Shown: one piece after another, positions 10,430 through 20,889 of the stretch
How positions within the stretch are numbered: the first letter of the stretch is position 1
How the letters are laid out: every line of letters starts with the position of its first letter
From: Ceriagrion tenellum
Taxonomy: Eukaryota > Arthropoda > Insecta > Odonata > Coenagrionidae
Direction of reading: 5' to 3'
DNA length: 64,000 nt
Assembly (NCBI GenBank): GCA_963169105.1
Contig: OY720640.1
Coordinates: forward strand, 59,211,527 to 59,275,526
Made by a program: the position numbers and the translations under genes
Notes under the pieces: generated by a model
Told to the model about the DNA's origin: nothing
What the model saw: only the letters and a program-made list of their open reading frames with translations
Databases searched by the model: none

Positions 10430-10880
10430 ATCCGAGAATAGTCCCTCTAGGACGCTTTAATAGGAAGGTCCTCGGATGAAAAAGTATAAGTGAGTCACTA
10501 CTTCGCTCTGGTAAGGCCACACCTTGAATACGCCGCGAGAATTCGGGACCCTTGTGATAAAACTTTAACCCAAATAAGTAATAAAAGACAGAGGAAAGCT
10601 GCACGCTTCGTTAAAAACTGCTACGGGCGAACATATAGTGTTCCACAACTTTTAGAGGCATTAACGTGGGAGCCCTTCGGGACTCGGAGGCTGCACGCTA
10701 GGCTTAGCTTGCTTAAGAAATTCAGAACTGGTGTGTTTCAGAGCAACACAGAGAATGTTATCATGACGCCTCACTACATCTCTAGGTGTGACAGAAGCGA
10801 TAAAATAAGAGAGATAACTTGCCGAACAGACTTGTCGGTACAGCGGCTCGCAGGGTAGTATGCAGATGTAGAAAGGAAAC
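10430..10880 (+). mobile_element. LINE-J 3' part (jockey/CR1-like)
   Basis: A 122-codon open stretch (10490-10858) encodes ALVRPHLEYAARIRDP, then RKAARFVKNCYGR, SVPQLLEALTWEPFGTRR and KKFRTGVFQSNTENVI. This is the thumb and C-terminal segment typical of jockey- and CR1-type reverse transcriptases ('LVRPHLEYA...W.P'). Upstream, degenerate sequence from about 10430 (GRFNRKVLG then a stop) continues the domain. The catalytic palm is absent, so the copy is 5'-truncated. A GATGTAG phrase just after the stop is a remnant of the family's simple-repeat tail. Confidence 0.88.
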
Positions 10881-11404
10881 AGGTTTCAATTTCTTAGACT
10901 TTTTCAGAAAGATATTTTGAAAATTTTGTCCGTGGAATGGCCCGTAGAATAATTGTATGAATGAGAAAAAGTAAATATATAGATAGGTTTAAAGGGATAA
11001 CCATATTTTATCCTCGTTTTGTTTTCACATTTAATACCCACATTTTGTTTTCAAAATAAGTTGTTATGGAAGCAGCATCGTCATATACTCCCCAGCTAAT
11101 ACAGCCGGTTACGATGTGGCCCATTTGCAGCTGAGATAATCTTATGTAGTTGAGGGCATCGGAATACATTTACTACCGATATTTTACTCAAATGAATCGC
11201 TGTTATCAACAATCTTTTGTTGTTTGGAGGAAATTGCAATGTGAAACATATTTAATAAACAGGTCTCTTAATTCTGCTAGATGTGAAGTCTTTCGAGCTT
11301 AATTTTAACAACTTAAATCATGTCATCGTTAGTTTTTACGAGCTGTAAAAATTTAGATTTTAGCATGAATACATTCTTCAAACTAATTTTCCCCATTTGA
11401 ATTA
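10881..11404. other. Unassigned AT-rich spacer
   Basis: No repeat, splice-site pair or RNA gene was recognised between the LINE-J and LINE-C copies. Confidence 0.45.
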
Positions 11405-12115
11405 CAGTGCGGGATATTCGGAATTAAGATAAATCATAAGAAAACAAAAGTAATGAGATTCCCTAGGACAAATAAAGCAAGGTTGATCATTTAATTTGGA
11501 GGACACAAACTAGAGCAAGTAGAGCATTTAAATTATTTAGGAAGTACGCTAGAAGAAAACTGACATATTAGGAAAGACACATGGAAGAGAATGGCGCTAG
11601 CCAAGGAGGCGTTGTGTAATAGAAGGGAGCTGATGACGAGGACCTTGGGCAAGGATGTGAAGAAGAGGGTGGTGAAGAGCTTGATATGGAGCTTAGCGTT
11701 TTATGGGACAGGAACGTGGACCCTCAGAAAGGACGAGAATAGGCTTCAGGCATTGAAGATGTGGGTGTGGTGTAGGATGGAGAAGATGAGGTGGACGGTG
11801 CGGAAGACTAACGAGGAACTGCTTGAGATGGTGGGCGAGGAAAGGTAACATCTTAATAAAATTCGGAATCGGCAGAGTAGGTGGCTGGAGGATGTAATAG
11901 GGGGCGATGGGTTGCTGAAGAATGTGATAAAGGGAAGGATGTTAGGCAAGCGGGGAAGAGGAAGAAAGAGAATAGGTTTCTTGGACAGGATGAAGAAAAG
12001 TAGATCGTATGCCGAGATGAAAAATATAGTCGCCTGAAATTGTAGAAAACTGGGAGGAGATTCTCTGAAATTCTACAAAACCTACCTTGACCGGTATTAT
12101 ACTTAAAAATACTTA
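11405..12115 (+). mobile_element. LINE-C 3' end, longest copy here
   Basis: Conceptual translation gives GIKINHKKTKVMRF, then HLNYLGSTLEEN (stop), an open 85-codon block at 11591-11848 containing KRVVKSLIWSLAFYGTGTWT and RLQALKMWVWCRMEKMRW, then NEELLEMVGEER (stop), RNRQSRWLEDVI and RMLGKRGRGRKRIGFLDRMK. This is the same reverse transcriptase C-terminal domain as in LINE-A but clearly another family. The 3' untranslated part contains GGGAGGAGATTCTCTG and CAAAACCTACC, ending in ACTTAAAAATACTTAAAAA. Other LINE-C copies share this tail. Confidence 0.85.
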
Positions 12116-14399
12116 AAAAACAACGATGACGGCATTTCATCAGTGGGCGAAACGCATGCTATTTCCTAAAAATTCACCTCTTCGAATCTTCAGGAGTTGG
12201 CATTTCGGGATAATCGGCCTTAATAACTAACAGCAATGAGCTAAACGCTCTCCCGGGAGTAAAATTTTGGTGAATTAGTAAGTCACTGGTGCCAGAATCC
12301 GTGCAAGAAGAAAACGGATACATACCTCTCCGGGTCGCAGCCCCGCGAATCGCAGGCTCTTAAACGTTTGCCGGGGAGAAAGCGGAGCCAATCTTGAAGA
12401 GAATTTCGTGGGCGCCGTCAGCGATTGGTGGACCATCGATTGACTCGACTGGCTGAGATAATACCTCATTCCGATACTCTTGCATTGATAGATGGTGGAG
12501 AGGGACCCGAAAACGCATAAATTACATCAAGCATCGGGAGCACGAATCGTGACCCGAACAGAATTTACTGCGAAGGAAGAGGTAATAGGTTTTAAAGTGC
12601 TAGTTTGAAGGCTGACCTGCTAAAGGTAATCCTTCTATTGTGCTGCCGTTGAGTTGAGAACCGCTGCCGACGTCCCGGTGAAGTGATTGATGAGCCGCAA
12701 TCGGGAAAGAGGTTCCTTCCCAACAGTGATGGCGTAATGTTTTCTGGACAGCGGTCGAAGATTAAAAGGATGCGAAGATGAAACTCCCCGAGGGCCTGGT
12801 TCTAAGTTCACATCCACCTATAGATATATTTCTTAACGTGGATGATGGTGCGTTATCTACAGTCTGGGGCTAGATTATATCTTTTGATGTTTTCGTAGTC
12901 TATGCCACTAATGAAAGGAGGATGTCGGCTGAAAATCTACTCAACAATTTGCTAAGAATAACCTACATTTTTGAATAGTTATATGGCCTCTTAACCCTTA
13001 GAGACCTCCATTTTGGCGTAACTATTTCCCTTTGTCTGCTAAAATAACTTGTCATTGCCTTCCAAAAAATCAATTAAAATGACTGAATAATAATTTCACT
13101 CAAGGCTGACCTTTTTGAATGACCTTTCGACCTTTAGGGATCGAAAGAACCTTAGATGGCCTACATGATAAGCATTCCCCAAATTACTACAAATCGTATC
13201 TGATGTTATAACATCTAGTTTATGAAAACATATTTCTTAAATTCAGTATGGACCAAATTAAAGTAATTATATTTGCTCCCGAGTTGCGATTTAATCCTTA
13301 TGTAATGTCACTCGATATCCTTACATTATGGTTATGAGAGTAGATTATGAAATTAGCGATGGATAGCCATGTTTTAACTGCGCTCAATGTTTGAGCCTGT
13401 CTTTAAGCCATTGCGAAGTAGGTTGTAATACACTTCGTCATCAGCAAAATTAGAGAGAGACAACTCCTCTATCACGCTGATGTGGAAATTTCATCACCAG
13501 AAAGTTTGAATTTGTTATCCATTTTATTTCAGCTGTATAATTTCATTCCAAATTAAGAGCCTCAAAAAGAGCCTATTGAAGACGACGCGACGTACGAAAT
13601 TACAGGCTCCTTTGCTTCTTTAAAAATGGATCACATAAAATTCATTCCATCTTCTTTTTACCCAGCTCTATTTCAGGTTATGTAACGCCATTCTTATTCT
13701 GCAAGCCAGGAATGAACATATAAGTCCACTAGCTTGACGGAGTTCTTGCAGTCCTTGGCACAATATTATGGTTGAACTTCTTTGTTTCAGAAATCTTAAT
13801 TATAGAAGCTCAGCTGCCAGTCCATGCTCATAAGAGCCCTTCGGCAATAGATTCTCATTGGATTTAAAGTACGTCCTTGAAAAATCTGTCATGTATTCAA
13901 GTAATAACGAACCCAGCCTTAAGCTGTAAAAATATTTATTTGGATGGATGCCATTTCTCGGAAAACAACTTAATAGTTTACCTATCTACGGCTTAAATAA
14001 GATTAAAATTTTCTTCTGAAAGGAAACATGTTAACAGCACCATAGATTTTTATTGACGACTATTTCCTGAAGTGACCTTCTCCACCCAACCGCGTTTAGT
14101 GAGGTATGAGCTCTCCCATCACAGGTATGCAGAATGAGCCATCGGCTGTCAAACAGTTTTTTATTAAGTTTAAGGTTAAACATTGAATAAATGACCTCGT
14201 TTCTGTATTTGATCGACAAATATCTCAATGCTTGTTATTTTAGGGACATGTTGCACGGTACTTTGGAAACCTTAGACGGACTCCGAGATGCTTAAAAGTG
14301 ACCTAATCTCGTGGACGGAGGCGCTCCCGTTGATAGTACTCACGAGTACACAGTGATATTATATATCTATCTATAACACCGTGTGTTTACAGCTAGGCT
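12116..14399. other. Unassigned; GC-richer island at 12.15-12.8 kb
   Basis: From about 12150 to 12830 the sequence is less AT-rich than its surroundings. Two minus-strand open frames (12275-12469, 12635-12817) have balanced amino-acid use, and a donor-like GAG|GTATGT occurs on the minus strand near 12325-12332. No good acceptor or known motif supports an exon. From 13.0 to 14.4 kb I see only AT-rich sequence; a foldback-like phrase (TTCGTCATCAGCAAA) near 13435-13449 lacks a clear partner arm. Confidence 0.35.
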
Positions 14400-14584
14400 A
14401 TTTAAAGAAGGAGAGGAGGGCTGGTGGTCAAATAATTCGAAACCAATTTCATAGTTTTTTGCGGTGCAATCGATGACTTGTGAACGGGAGCTTTGTCTTT
14501 CGAAAAGAAAACATCTTTGGTAAGTTATCCGCCGGCGTTTTTCTACAATTTTCTTCCGTTATTCAGTTGGCAGCTAAGTATAAT

Positions 14585-14765
14585 CGACCCCGGTGGCGGC
14601 AGAGTAAAGTCCTTGCCTGCTAACCAAGGGTGGAGGGTTCGAGTCCCGCCTGGGGGGAGTTTTCTCCATCCAGGACATGGATGTTTGTGTGACGTACAAT
14701 GAGTTATATGTAAGAGAGGGCTCGACAGTCCTAACATCGCTCAATAAAGACGACATTATTATTAT
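14585..14765 (+). mobile_element. SINE-1 nested in mariner relic
   Basis: A tRNA-like head has box A-like TGGCGGCAGAGTAAAGTCC and box B GGTTCGAGTCC about 30 bases later, followed by CCGCCTGGGG. The unrelated body ends in CAATAAAGACGAC and the short tail ATTATTATT. GTATA occurs on both sides (14577-14581 and just after the tail), a plausible 5-base target duplication. Removing the insert would bring the two halves of the mariner relic together. A second copy lies at 16437-16640 on the other strand. Confidence 0.82.
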
Positions 14766-15225
14766 TGTATACTCCCGTGATAGTTCTACTCTGTTAAAAA
14801 TAATCTTCCAGAGTTATCCCATCTTTGTCCCAGAAAACTGAAGTATGAATCTTGCCAGTCGATTTTTGAACACGGAATATTTTTCATCGTGGGGAAATAG
14901 AATGCTTCCCATCTTTTGCTTCCTCCTTAGTCTCTGGGTCACATTGATGCTCCTACGTTTCGTCTATTGTAACAAGCCGATCCACAACGTCAGAGGAATC
15001 TTCTTTAAAACGAAGACAGATTTCCTTGTACGTTTTCAATCGAAAGAGCTTCTGATTAGCATTCAGGCATCTCGGAATCCATTTGATCCAGTTTTCTCAT
15101 ACCCAAGTCATGATGAAAAATGTGGAACACACGTTTGTGGGAAATGTTCAATGCTTTTTCTATACGCTTGAGTCAAATTTTCCGATCTGCTAAGATCATA
15201 TCATGGGCTGAATTACTGTTTTCCG

Positions 15226-15660
15226 GACTGGTCTCATAAATTAGTCTTCCAGGGCAGTGTTCATATTTAACATCTGATCTTTCTCTCACAAATTCTTCGA
15301 CCCATTTTTTTAATTGCTGCGTATGAAGGACACTAGTCACTTAAAGTTTATTTTTATCAGCAAAAATTTCTTTGGTCGGTAATACTTTAAAAAATAAATG
15401 CTTAATTACTGATCTGAACTCAAGTTGTTCAAAATCTAACTTTTTCATAGACTGGTCACATAAATTAGTCTTCCAGGGCAGTGTTCATCTTTAACATCTG
15501 ATCTTTCTCTCACAAAAACTTCGACCCATTTTTTTAATAGCGGCGTATGATGGACACTAGTCACTTAAGGTTTATTTTTATCAGTAAAAATTTCTTTGGT
15601 CGGCAATACTTTAAAAAATAAATGCTTAATTACTGATCTGAACTTAAGTTGTTCAAAATC
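15226..15660 (-). repeat. Tandem duplication within mariner HTH region
   Basis: 15226-15436 and 15450-15660 are direct repeats of 211 bases with about 93-95% identity by eye, separated by 13 bases. Each encodes the mariner N-terminal helix-turn-helix region (from RSVIKHLFF to CPGRLIY). The relic therefore has two DNA-binding segments in a row. The divergence between copies suggests that duplication came after or during decay. Confidence 0.85.
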
Positions 15661-15720
15661 AGTTCAGACTGTTTTCAAACAGTTTCAAACTGTTTTCAGG
15701 TATTCACAGTTTTATCAACG

Positions 15721-16436
15721 TTCAACATATGTGTCTCAAACTGTAACAACTTAATAACATAACATCGTAGTTGTTACTACATTAACTATATTCAACTTTG
15801 TTCTCTAGAACCTTTCCAGTCTAACTGGATAGAAATACTCGTCTCGATGATTCACGAAACGTCTTTTGCCTACGCATTAATTCAATATGGTAAGTTTCGT
15901 TAATTAATAAGAGATTTTTTCATCGTCCGTAACAGCATAAAGATAGATTTAGTAGTAGAGTAGATAGTAGATAGAGATAGATAATTTGACTTAATGGAGA
16001 CAGTTCAGTAAGATATGATTTTGAGATATGTGCCGGCAATTTGTGTGAACGATACTTATAATTTAAAACTAACCTCTACCTTGTATACTTCACGTACCTT
16101 TCAGATTTGACGTAAATTATTCCTTGTCACGATTAATACGTCTGCTTACCTTTCACGGCTTGCTATTTTGTGGACTCCGATGAAAAAGTTGTAATCTAGC
16201 GGCAAGTGAAAGTCTAGCTTATTTCATTTGATGTTCAATAAGGTAAGGGAATTAAACATCTCTGTTAACTTGAGGATCTTCAAGAATCGTGTACGGTAAA
16301 TAGGGAGTAATATATTACCGTATTACATCAGATTATATGTGTATCTTTTAATTATTTCTTCTTATTATATCTAATTCTTCTTCTTAGCAGTAGTAGTGGT
16401 TCGTAAATCAAGAGTTTACGAGTTTCTTGTGAAAAT
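15721..16436. other. Unassigned AT-rich spacer
   Basis: A short low-complexity run of TAGATAG-type units is at about 15950-15982. No gene or repeat arms were recognised. Confidence 0.45.
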
Positions 16437-16640
16437 CTTATTGTTTATTTATTTTTATTTATTTTCACTGTCCCGAAAACAGCACAATAGGTCATTTTAC
16501 GTCGGGTGAACAACAGTAACAACGGACAAGACACAGACACCCATGTCCTGGGCAGATAATAACCTACCCAGGCGGGATTCGAACACGCGACCCTCGAGTT
16601 AGCAGGCGAGGACTTTACTCCGCCGCCACCGGGGCCGACA
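16437..16640 (-). mobile_element. SINE-1, reverse copy
   Basis: Read on the minus strand from about 16636: CCCCGGTGGCGGCGGAGTAA (box A region), then GTGTTCGAATCCCGCCTGGG with box B-like GTTCGAATCC. The body includes CCAGGACATGGGTGTCTGTG, which matches the copy at 14585-14765. The end is an A-rich tail of ATAA-type units at 16437-16466. No target duplication was clear. Confidence 0.82.
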
Positions 16641-17190
16641 CAAGTTTAAGTTCACGTACTTTTTGGTACATAATTATTGAAGTAGGAGGTTCATAGAAGA
16701 GGTAAAATGAGCATTAGCGAAAATTGAATTAATGTACTTAAATTGCTTCTAAGTAAATGCAATTAGTTAAAAATAATGACGCAGTGACTACCCTCTATTA
16801 TCCTCTTCAACTCTCTCTATTTTCTAATTATAATCATCTAAATTAATGGCCCGCGGAGTTTTTATTAGGTTAAGTGTAATATACTTACTATCCGCATGCT
16901 GCCTGATGAAGTCCATTAAAGTCTTCGGATTGGCAAAGTCGAAGTTGCTCGTTCGAATATTACTCTAACATGACTGTGTTTTCCTTTTATAATAACCGTA
17001 GCGCCTCGCCAGGTCGTACGATATCTAACATTGGTAATTCTGGTCAACTGTGTTCGTTACGTCGACGTAGTAATGCCCAAAAACTGACGGAATAAATTAA
17101 GAATTATGTATCACATGTGTTCCCTATGATCAGTACGATAGTGCATTCAACTAATGGATTAATTTTTCTCTGGTCCTCAAAGGAAATTTT
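16641..17190. other. Unassigned
   Basis: AT-rich sequence with no recognisable repeat or coding signal. Position 17191 begins the left arm of the next inverted repeat. Confidence 0.45.
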
Positions 17191-17454
17191 GAGGCTCAAG
17201 TAACAGTTTTCCAAACTCTTTTGCTTGGTAATCTTATTAAATCGCCTGGAATTGCTTTAAACAGAGTTGCGTTGGTAGACTTAAAAAGACACTTTAAAGA
17301 ATGATAATGTGTAATGATGTGTTTCCCATTTCATCTGAGTATACTAATTGCTGATTGGTAGGTTAATGGACACTACAAATTCAAACTTCCAAATACTTCG
17401 CATATTGTTTCGTTTTCCCTCCAATGTGTGATCCGCCATTAGATCTCTTTTCAA

Positions 17455-17815
17455 TTCCTCATGTCATCTTCCTCTTCTTCTTTCGCCCAGAATTCCCATC
17501 CTCTTCCTTCCTCTTCCACGCTTCCCCAGTATTCTCCCCTTTATTTCCCTCTACAACATTCCCTCTCTTTTCAAAATGTCCTCAATCCATCTCATCTGTC
17601 TCCTCCAAACATCAACCACTAGCTTCTTACCCCCTCCAACTCTATCCAATACCTACTCTTTCGACCTTCTCACCACCCAGCTCACCCTCTCTATCCGTCT
17701 CCACACCTTCATCTCAAACGCTTCAAGTCTACGTTCATCAGCCTTTTTCTAACGTCTCTTCACAGAACCCCCTTCATAAATGCTCTCCTTTTTGAAAACG
17801 CTTCTTAGTCAGGGC
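17455..17815 (-). mobile_element. LINE-C-like fragment inside inverted repeat
   Basis: The minus strand shows degraded LINE-C signatures: a motif equivalent to ERRLEAFEMKVW near 17710-17740, RKVENVR/GELGGEKVE-type remnants and a basic GKRGRGRR-like end near 17490-17530. It differs from the other LINE-C copies and shares GCTTCCCC(A)-type sequence with the scrap at 32.34 kb, suggesting a subfamily. The pyrimidine-rich plus strand has an open frame of 123 codons that is a shadow. Confidence 0.6.
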
Positions 17816-17843
17816 AGTTCTACATCTTAAGTCGTCACCACCA

Positions 17844-17873
17844 CACCCATTCTCTCTAGTGAGAGAATGGGTG
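17844..17873. repeat. Perfect 13-bp hairpin
   Basis: CACCCATTCTCTC, a TAGT loop, then GAGAGAATGGGTG. It lies close to the inner edge of the right arm of the 17.2-18.1 kb inverted repeat. No T-run follows, so there is no reason to call it a terminator. Confidence 0.7.
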
Positions 17874-18353
17874 AAGACCTACCAATCTACCAATCCAATT
17901 AACCTACCAATCAGCAATTAGAATACTCAGATGAAATGGGAAACACATCATTACACATTATCATTCTTTGAAGTGTCTTTTTAAGTCTACCAACGCAACG
18001 CCGTTTAAAGCAATTCCAGGCGATTTAATAAGATTACCAAGCAAAAGAGTTTGGAAAACTGTTACTTGAGCCTCTTTCGCAATGACCATTTCTTCTCCCA
18101 TACAGCGACACACTCCATTTTATATTTTCCACCAGGTAACGGTATAATGACGTGAATAAGGTTTGATTTAAGCTTAAAGAGTTGCCTGTCATCCTTAAAA
18201 AAATCGCTTTCGGCGAAGGGCATCGGCTCACGATCGTACGTTTCCTTTTTTAATGAAAAATATTTATAATTTATTCACAGGAGATTTGAATTAACCTTAT
18301 TTGAGTTTTAAATCCACTCGGCCCTGATCACAGTGCTTTGTCGGCCCGCGGTA

Positions 18354-18372
18354 AGAACACACACACACACGT
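18354..18372. repeat. Short CA microsatellite
   Basis: About eight AC units, inside a patch that is more GC-rich than its flanks (18.33-18.6 kb). Several short overlapping open frames on both strands here have no recognisable motif. Confidence 0.7.
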
Positions 18373-18574
18373 GCCGTTCTTCGACGTCGTCTATCTCACG
18401 AGGGAATCTTCGTGATCGCTGCAAATGCCAAACGCCTCGAGGCACACTCATGTATCTCGCCACCTGCCGTCTTCGTTTCCTTCGATTTGCCTTCACCTTC
18501 GTTGGTCGCCTCTTGTCCGCCTCGAAATATTACCGCACGCGTAGAAATTCCCTGCGCTTTACCTACAGTCATCT

Positions 18575-18700
18575 CATCCATTCATTGGTCGTTCAGTCAT
18601 AAGCTCAGTTGACTGCCGCCCTGCGTCCTTCCCTATCAATGCCAGTTCCCTTTCTCCATGGTAGCTCTTCTTATGTTTTTTCCTCTTTTTTTGGTCATGT
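18575..18700 (-). mobile_element. LINE-A 3' end, decayed
   Basis: Read in reverse this matches the LINE-A terminus: CATTGGTCGTTCAGTC, GTTGACTGCCGCCCTGC, TTCCCTATCAATGCCAG and GTTCCCTTTCTCC correspond to the family consensus with about 80% identity. It continues weakly to about 18700. Confidence 0.65.
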
Positions 18701-19459
18701 TTACTGTAAAATATTTTCCCCTAATTTGCTGACATTCAGCAGGTTTTCCTTACCTGAAGTTGTACCAAATTTTAAGCAAATATGGAAAGGTTTAAGTTTT
18801 AAGCGAGGAAAACTAGCTGAAATTCAGCTAATTTTCCTGAAAATTTTTAGAGTGACTGAACATTATTAACTTACATTTCGGATAGGGTTTTGCTCACAAT
18901 AGAAATGCTACAACATAAATTCCAACAATATTTATTGATAAGTTAAAAGTATATGCCATCAAGCTTAAACTTAAACTTTTAAACCAATTATATAAGAGTG
19001 CTGGATTAATTACGTATCGAGACAGCAAAATAATTATCTTGTAATTAGGTTTAAGACTGGTTTAAAGAACGATGACCGAGTGCACATTTACCCAAAGACT
19101 TAATAATATTTAACTATGGAGGAGTGAATAAACTGGCAAATATGGTTATTAAGTTAAGGTAACTGTATCCAGCGAGGCGTAGTGGAAGGGTGTCATAATA
19201 TCATTTCATCCAGATTTTAGAGACAAATTATGTATAGGTTTGGTGATATTTAAGACTAACTTCAATTTGGGCATTTTGCTGAATTTTAGCAAGTTTTTTT
19301 ACTGGAAAAGTCTGGAAAGTTTAATTCCGAGAACTTGCTGAATTTCGGCAAGTTTTGTGTGAACTGAAAATTTCTAGGATTGGCAATATACCCATTAACC
19401 CCTCGGCCATCTTCTTGGGATTTCTCTTCTATTCTCCAATATTGTTTTTCTTAACGTGC
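18701..19459. other. Unassigned AT-rich
   Basis: A phrase resembling GCTGAAATTCAGC(A/T)A(A/G)TTTT occurs several times (about 18728-18745, 18816-18835, 19278-19298, 19335-19355), which hints at an old repeat. No gene was recognised. Confidence 0.4.
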
Positions 19460-19605
19460 TTCATGGTGCGCACAGAATGTTTCTTTTCCGTGTCGTGTTC
19501 CTAATGATCGTTTCCTCTTCTGCTCTTCCATAAACTTTTTCATTTCTTATTTTATTCGTCCATTTGATCTTCAGCATCCTCCTAAAACTCAATGTTTCTT
19601 TCGAA
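19460..19605 (-). mobile_element. LINE-A fragment, divergent subfamily
   Basis: TCTTCCATAAACTTTTTCATTTC and the following bases correspond, reversed, to the 20.9-21.0 kb copy; TTCGTCCATTTGATCTTCAG and CATCCTCC match the LINE-A segment encoding RMLKIKW. Only about 145 bases are recognisable. Confidence 0.55.
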
Positions 19606-19610
19606 TCACT

Positions 19611-19830
19611 CAACTACATCCACGAAATTCCGAACAATCCGCCACCAGGGTGTGTGACACGGTTTGCAATTCCACATGAGGCACACAAAATTCGTCCCAG
19701 TTAAGAGTCATACCCTGAACGTTCCACTTGCCAATGGTCGTGAACCAAGAGGCGTCAAGAAAGTACAAAGCCACACCAGAGATCCACAAGTCAGAGACTG
19801 GAATCCAGCCATGTTAGGTGACCCGCTATG
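19611..19830 (-). repeat. Dispersed repeat L (probable LINE 3' UTR)
   Basis: AACTACATCCACGAAATTCC, GCCACCAGGGTGTGTG, ACACGG and ATTCCACATGAGGCA match 57768-57850 and the last bases of the window (from 63970). A terminal CTACATCTAC phrase is typical of the 3' tails of the jockey-like LINEs here, so this is probably the 3' end of another such LINE read in reverse. Confidence 0.55.
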
Positions 19831-20624
19831 GATGGTTATGTGTATAAAATGATTTAATTGATAGTTTAATTATTTTTTTGATCATTAAAGAATTGCTTTG
19901 ATGAATTTATTTCTCGTGATTAATTAACCTTTAATTTATATAAATATTTAATTAGAAATAGCACCCGTGAATAGGTAGAGGTTACGTTGTGACTGTTGTC
20001 ATTAAGCTATGTTTACAATTATTCGTGTCGCGCTTCATTCAAACTGTGAGATGCTCATTGGTTCCGCCATATTCCGTGGCCTACCAATCAAAAGTGGAAC
20101 TGAGGTTCACAGTCGTTGACTTGAGGGTCTCTAACCAGAGACATGATGTAGTCCAGATGTTCAGTCCTGCCAACGAGATGTATGTACCAGAGCCAAGATA
20201 CCACTACTATAAGCACTATATATATAATACAAATAATTAATTAAACTACAAGATATTAATTCTTGCGGCACATCCCTTTCGGGTGGGGTGCCGATGATAA
20301 TGATATGTTAATATGCACGGAAAATAGTTGTCAACTGAAGAAATAAAGAAAGCACTAAAACAAGGATTCCTAAATAAGCAGCAACCTTATATAAGCAATC
20401 GACTGTTGCTATTAAGGTTCCATTTCGTGCAAGGGAAATATGACATTTAGGCCTCTCTTTGAAAATTTTATTATAAAAATAGTGTAATGTGGTGGAGGAG
20501 GCATCAAAGAGGGGTAATATTAGGAGTTTTAAGAAAAGCAAGTATGAATGAATATCTGAGTGTAAAGGAAGCGAAGGAGGTATGCAAGGATAGGGCATTT
20601 TGCAGGCATTATTATAATATGAGC
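19831..20624. other. Unassigned
   Basis: AT-rich. Open frames at 19989-20240 (+) and 20308-20598 (-) have no recognised motif or splice context. Confidence 0.4.
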
Positions 20625-20860
20625 ATTAATTGGTCGTTCTATCCTAAGATTGGTAGACTGCAGCCCTCCACCCTTCCCTATCCAATGCTAGTACCCTTAC
20701 CTACTAGTATCTCTTCCTATGTACCCCTCTCTTTATGTGGTCCTTGAACTTATTCCAGGGTCTTCTGCTGGAGACTTTTCCCTCTAACTTACCTTCAAGT
20801 ATGTTCTTCACAAACCCATTGTGTCTCAGGGTGTGCCCAATCCATTATAAAATGATATAC
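20625..20860 (-). mobile_element. LINE-A 3' end (left half of inverted pair)
   Basis: ATTGGTCGTTCTATCCTAAG, GACTGCAGCCCTCCACCC, TCTCTTCCTATGTACC and CACAAACCCATTGTGTCTCA match the LINE-A terminus in reverse. It is 5'-truncated at about 20855, where the plus-strand copy begins about 30 bases further on. Confidence 0.85.
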
Positions 20861-20889
20861 GAAATGATTTTGGTATTTCGTAGGTGTAG

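Larger units (their letters stand above)
14400..15720 (-). pseudogene. Mariner transposase relic with nested SINE
   Basis: On the minus strand the relic reads, in order: an HTH segment (RSVIKHLFFKVLP, TKEIFADK, KKWVEEFVRERSDV, CPGRLIYET), HDMILADRK, RVFHIFHHDLGMRKL, then RLVTIDET. The first catalytic aspartate (codon 14962-14964) is kept, but the invariant Trp after DET is a TAG stop. Next come DPETKEEAK, SVFWDKDG, ITLEDYF and GVY; a SINE interrupts here, and beyond it VFFSKDKAPVHKSS keeps the second aspartate (14495-14497). The third catalytic motif is not recognisable. Order and length (~1.3 kb without the SINE) match Tc1/mariner elements. Many stops and shifts make it inactive. Terminal inverted repeats were not identified. 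Confidence 0.88.
17191..18074. repeat. Long near-identical inverted repeat
   Basis: The left arm 17191-17369 and right arm about 17896-18074 are reverse complements over about 179 bases, with only about four mismatches and one terminal indel found by eye (about 97% identity). Outer ends are GAGGCTCAAGTAACAG and its complement; inner ends contain GATTGGTAGGTTAAT. The 526-base spacer holds a LINE-C-like fragment and a perfect small hairpin. High identity implies a recent event or ongoing gene conversion. A transcript through it would form a very stable hairpin. Confidence 0.88.

Noticed and set aside
12275..12817. Minus-strand exons in the GC-richer island
   Set aside because: One donor-like site (GAG|GTATGT) but no convincing acceptor, partner exon or recognisable peptide; left unassigned.
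13425..13460. FADD-like reverse transcriptase motif on the minus strand
   Set aside because: The bases TTTGCTGATGAC would encode it, but no other reverse transcriptase motif lies nearby and the phrase TTCGTCATCAGC is the recurrent foldback core.
14819..14838. VFWDKDG aspartate taken as a catalytic residue of mariner
   Set aside because: In mariner enzymes the catalytic acids are in the DE-x-W, D-N-A and S-P-D-L motifs; this segment lies between the first two and is only a family landmark.
17424..17795. 123-codon plus-strand frame rich in Ser, Pro and Phe
   Set aside because: It is the pyrimidine-rich antisense of a LINE-C fragment. The same kind of shadow occurs opposite the LINE copies at 23.4, 39.2, 47.0 and 60.4 kb.
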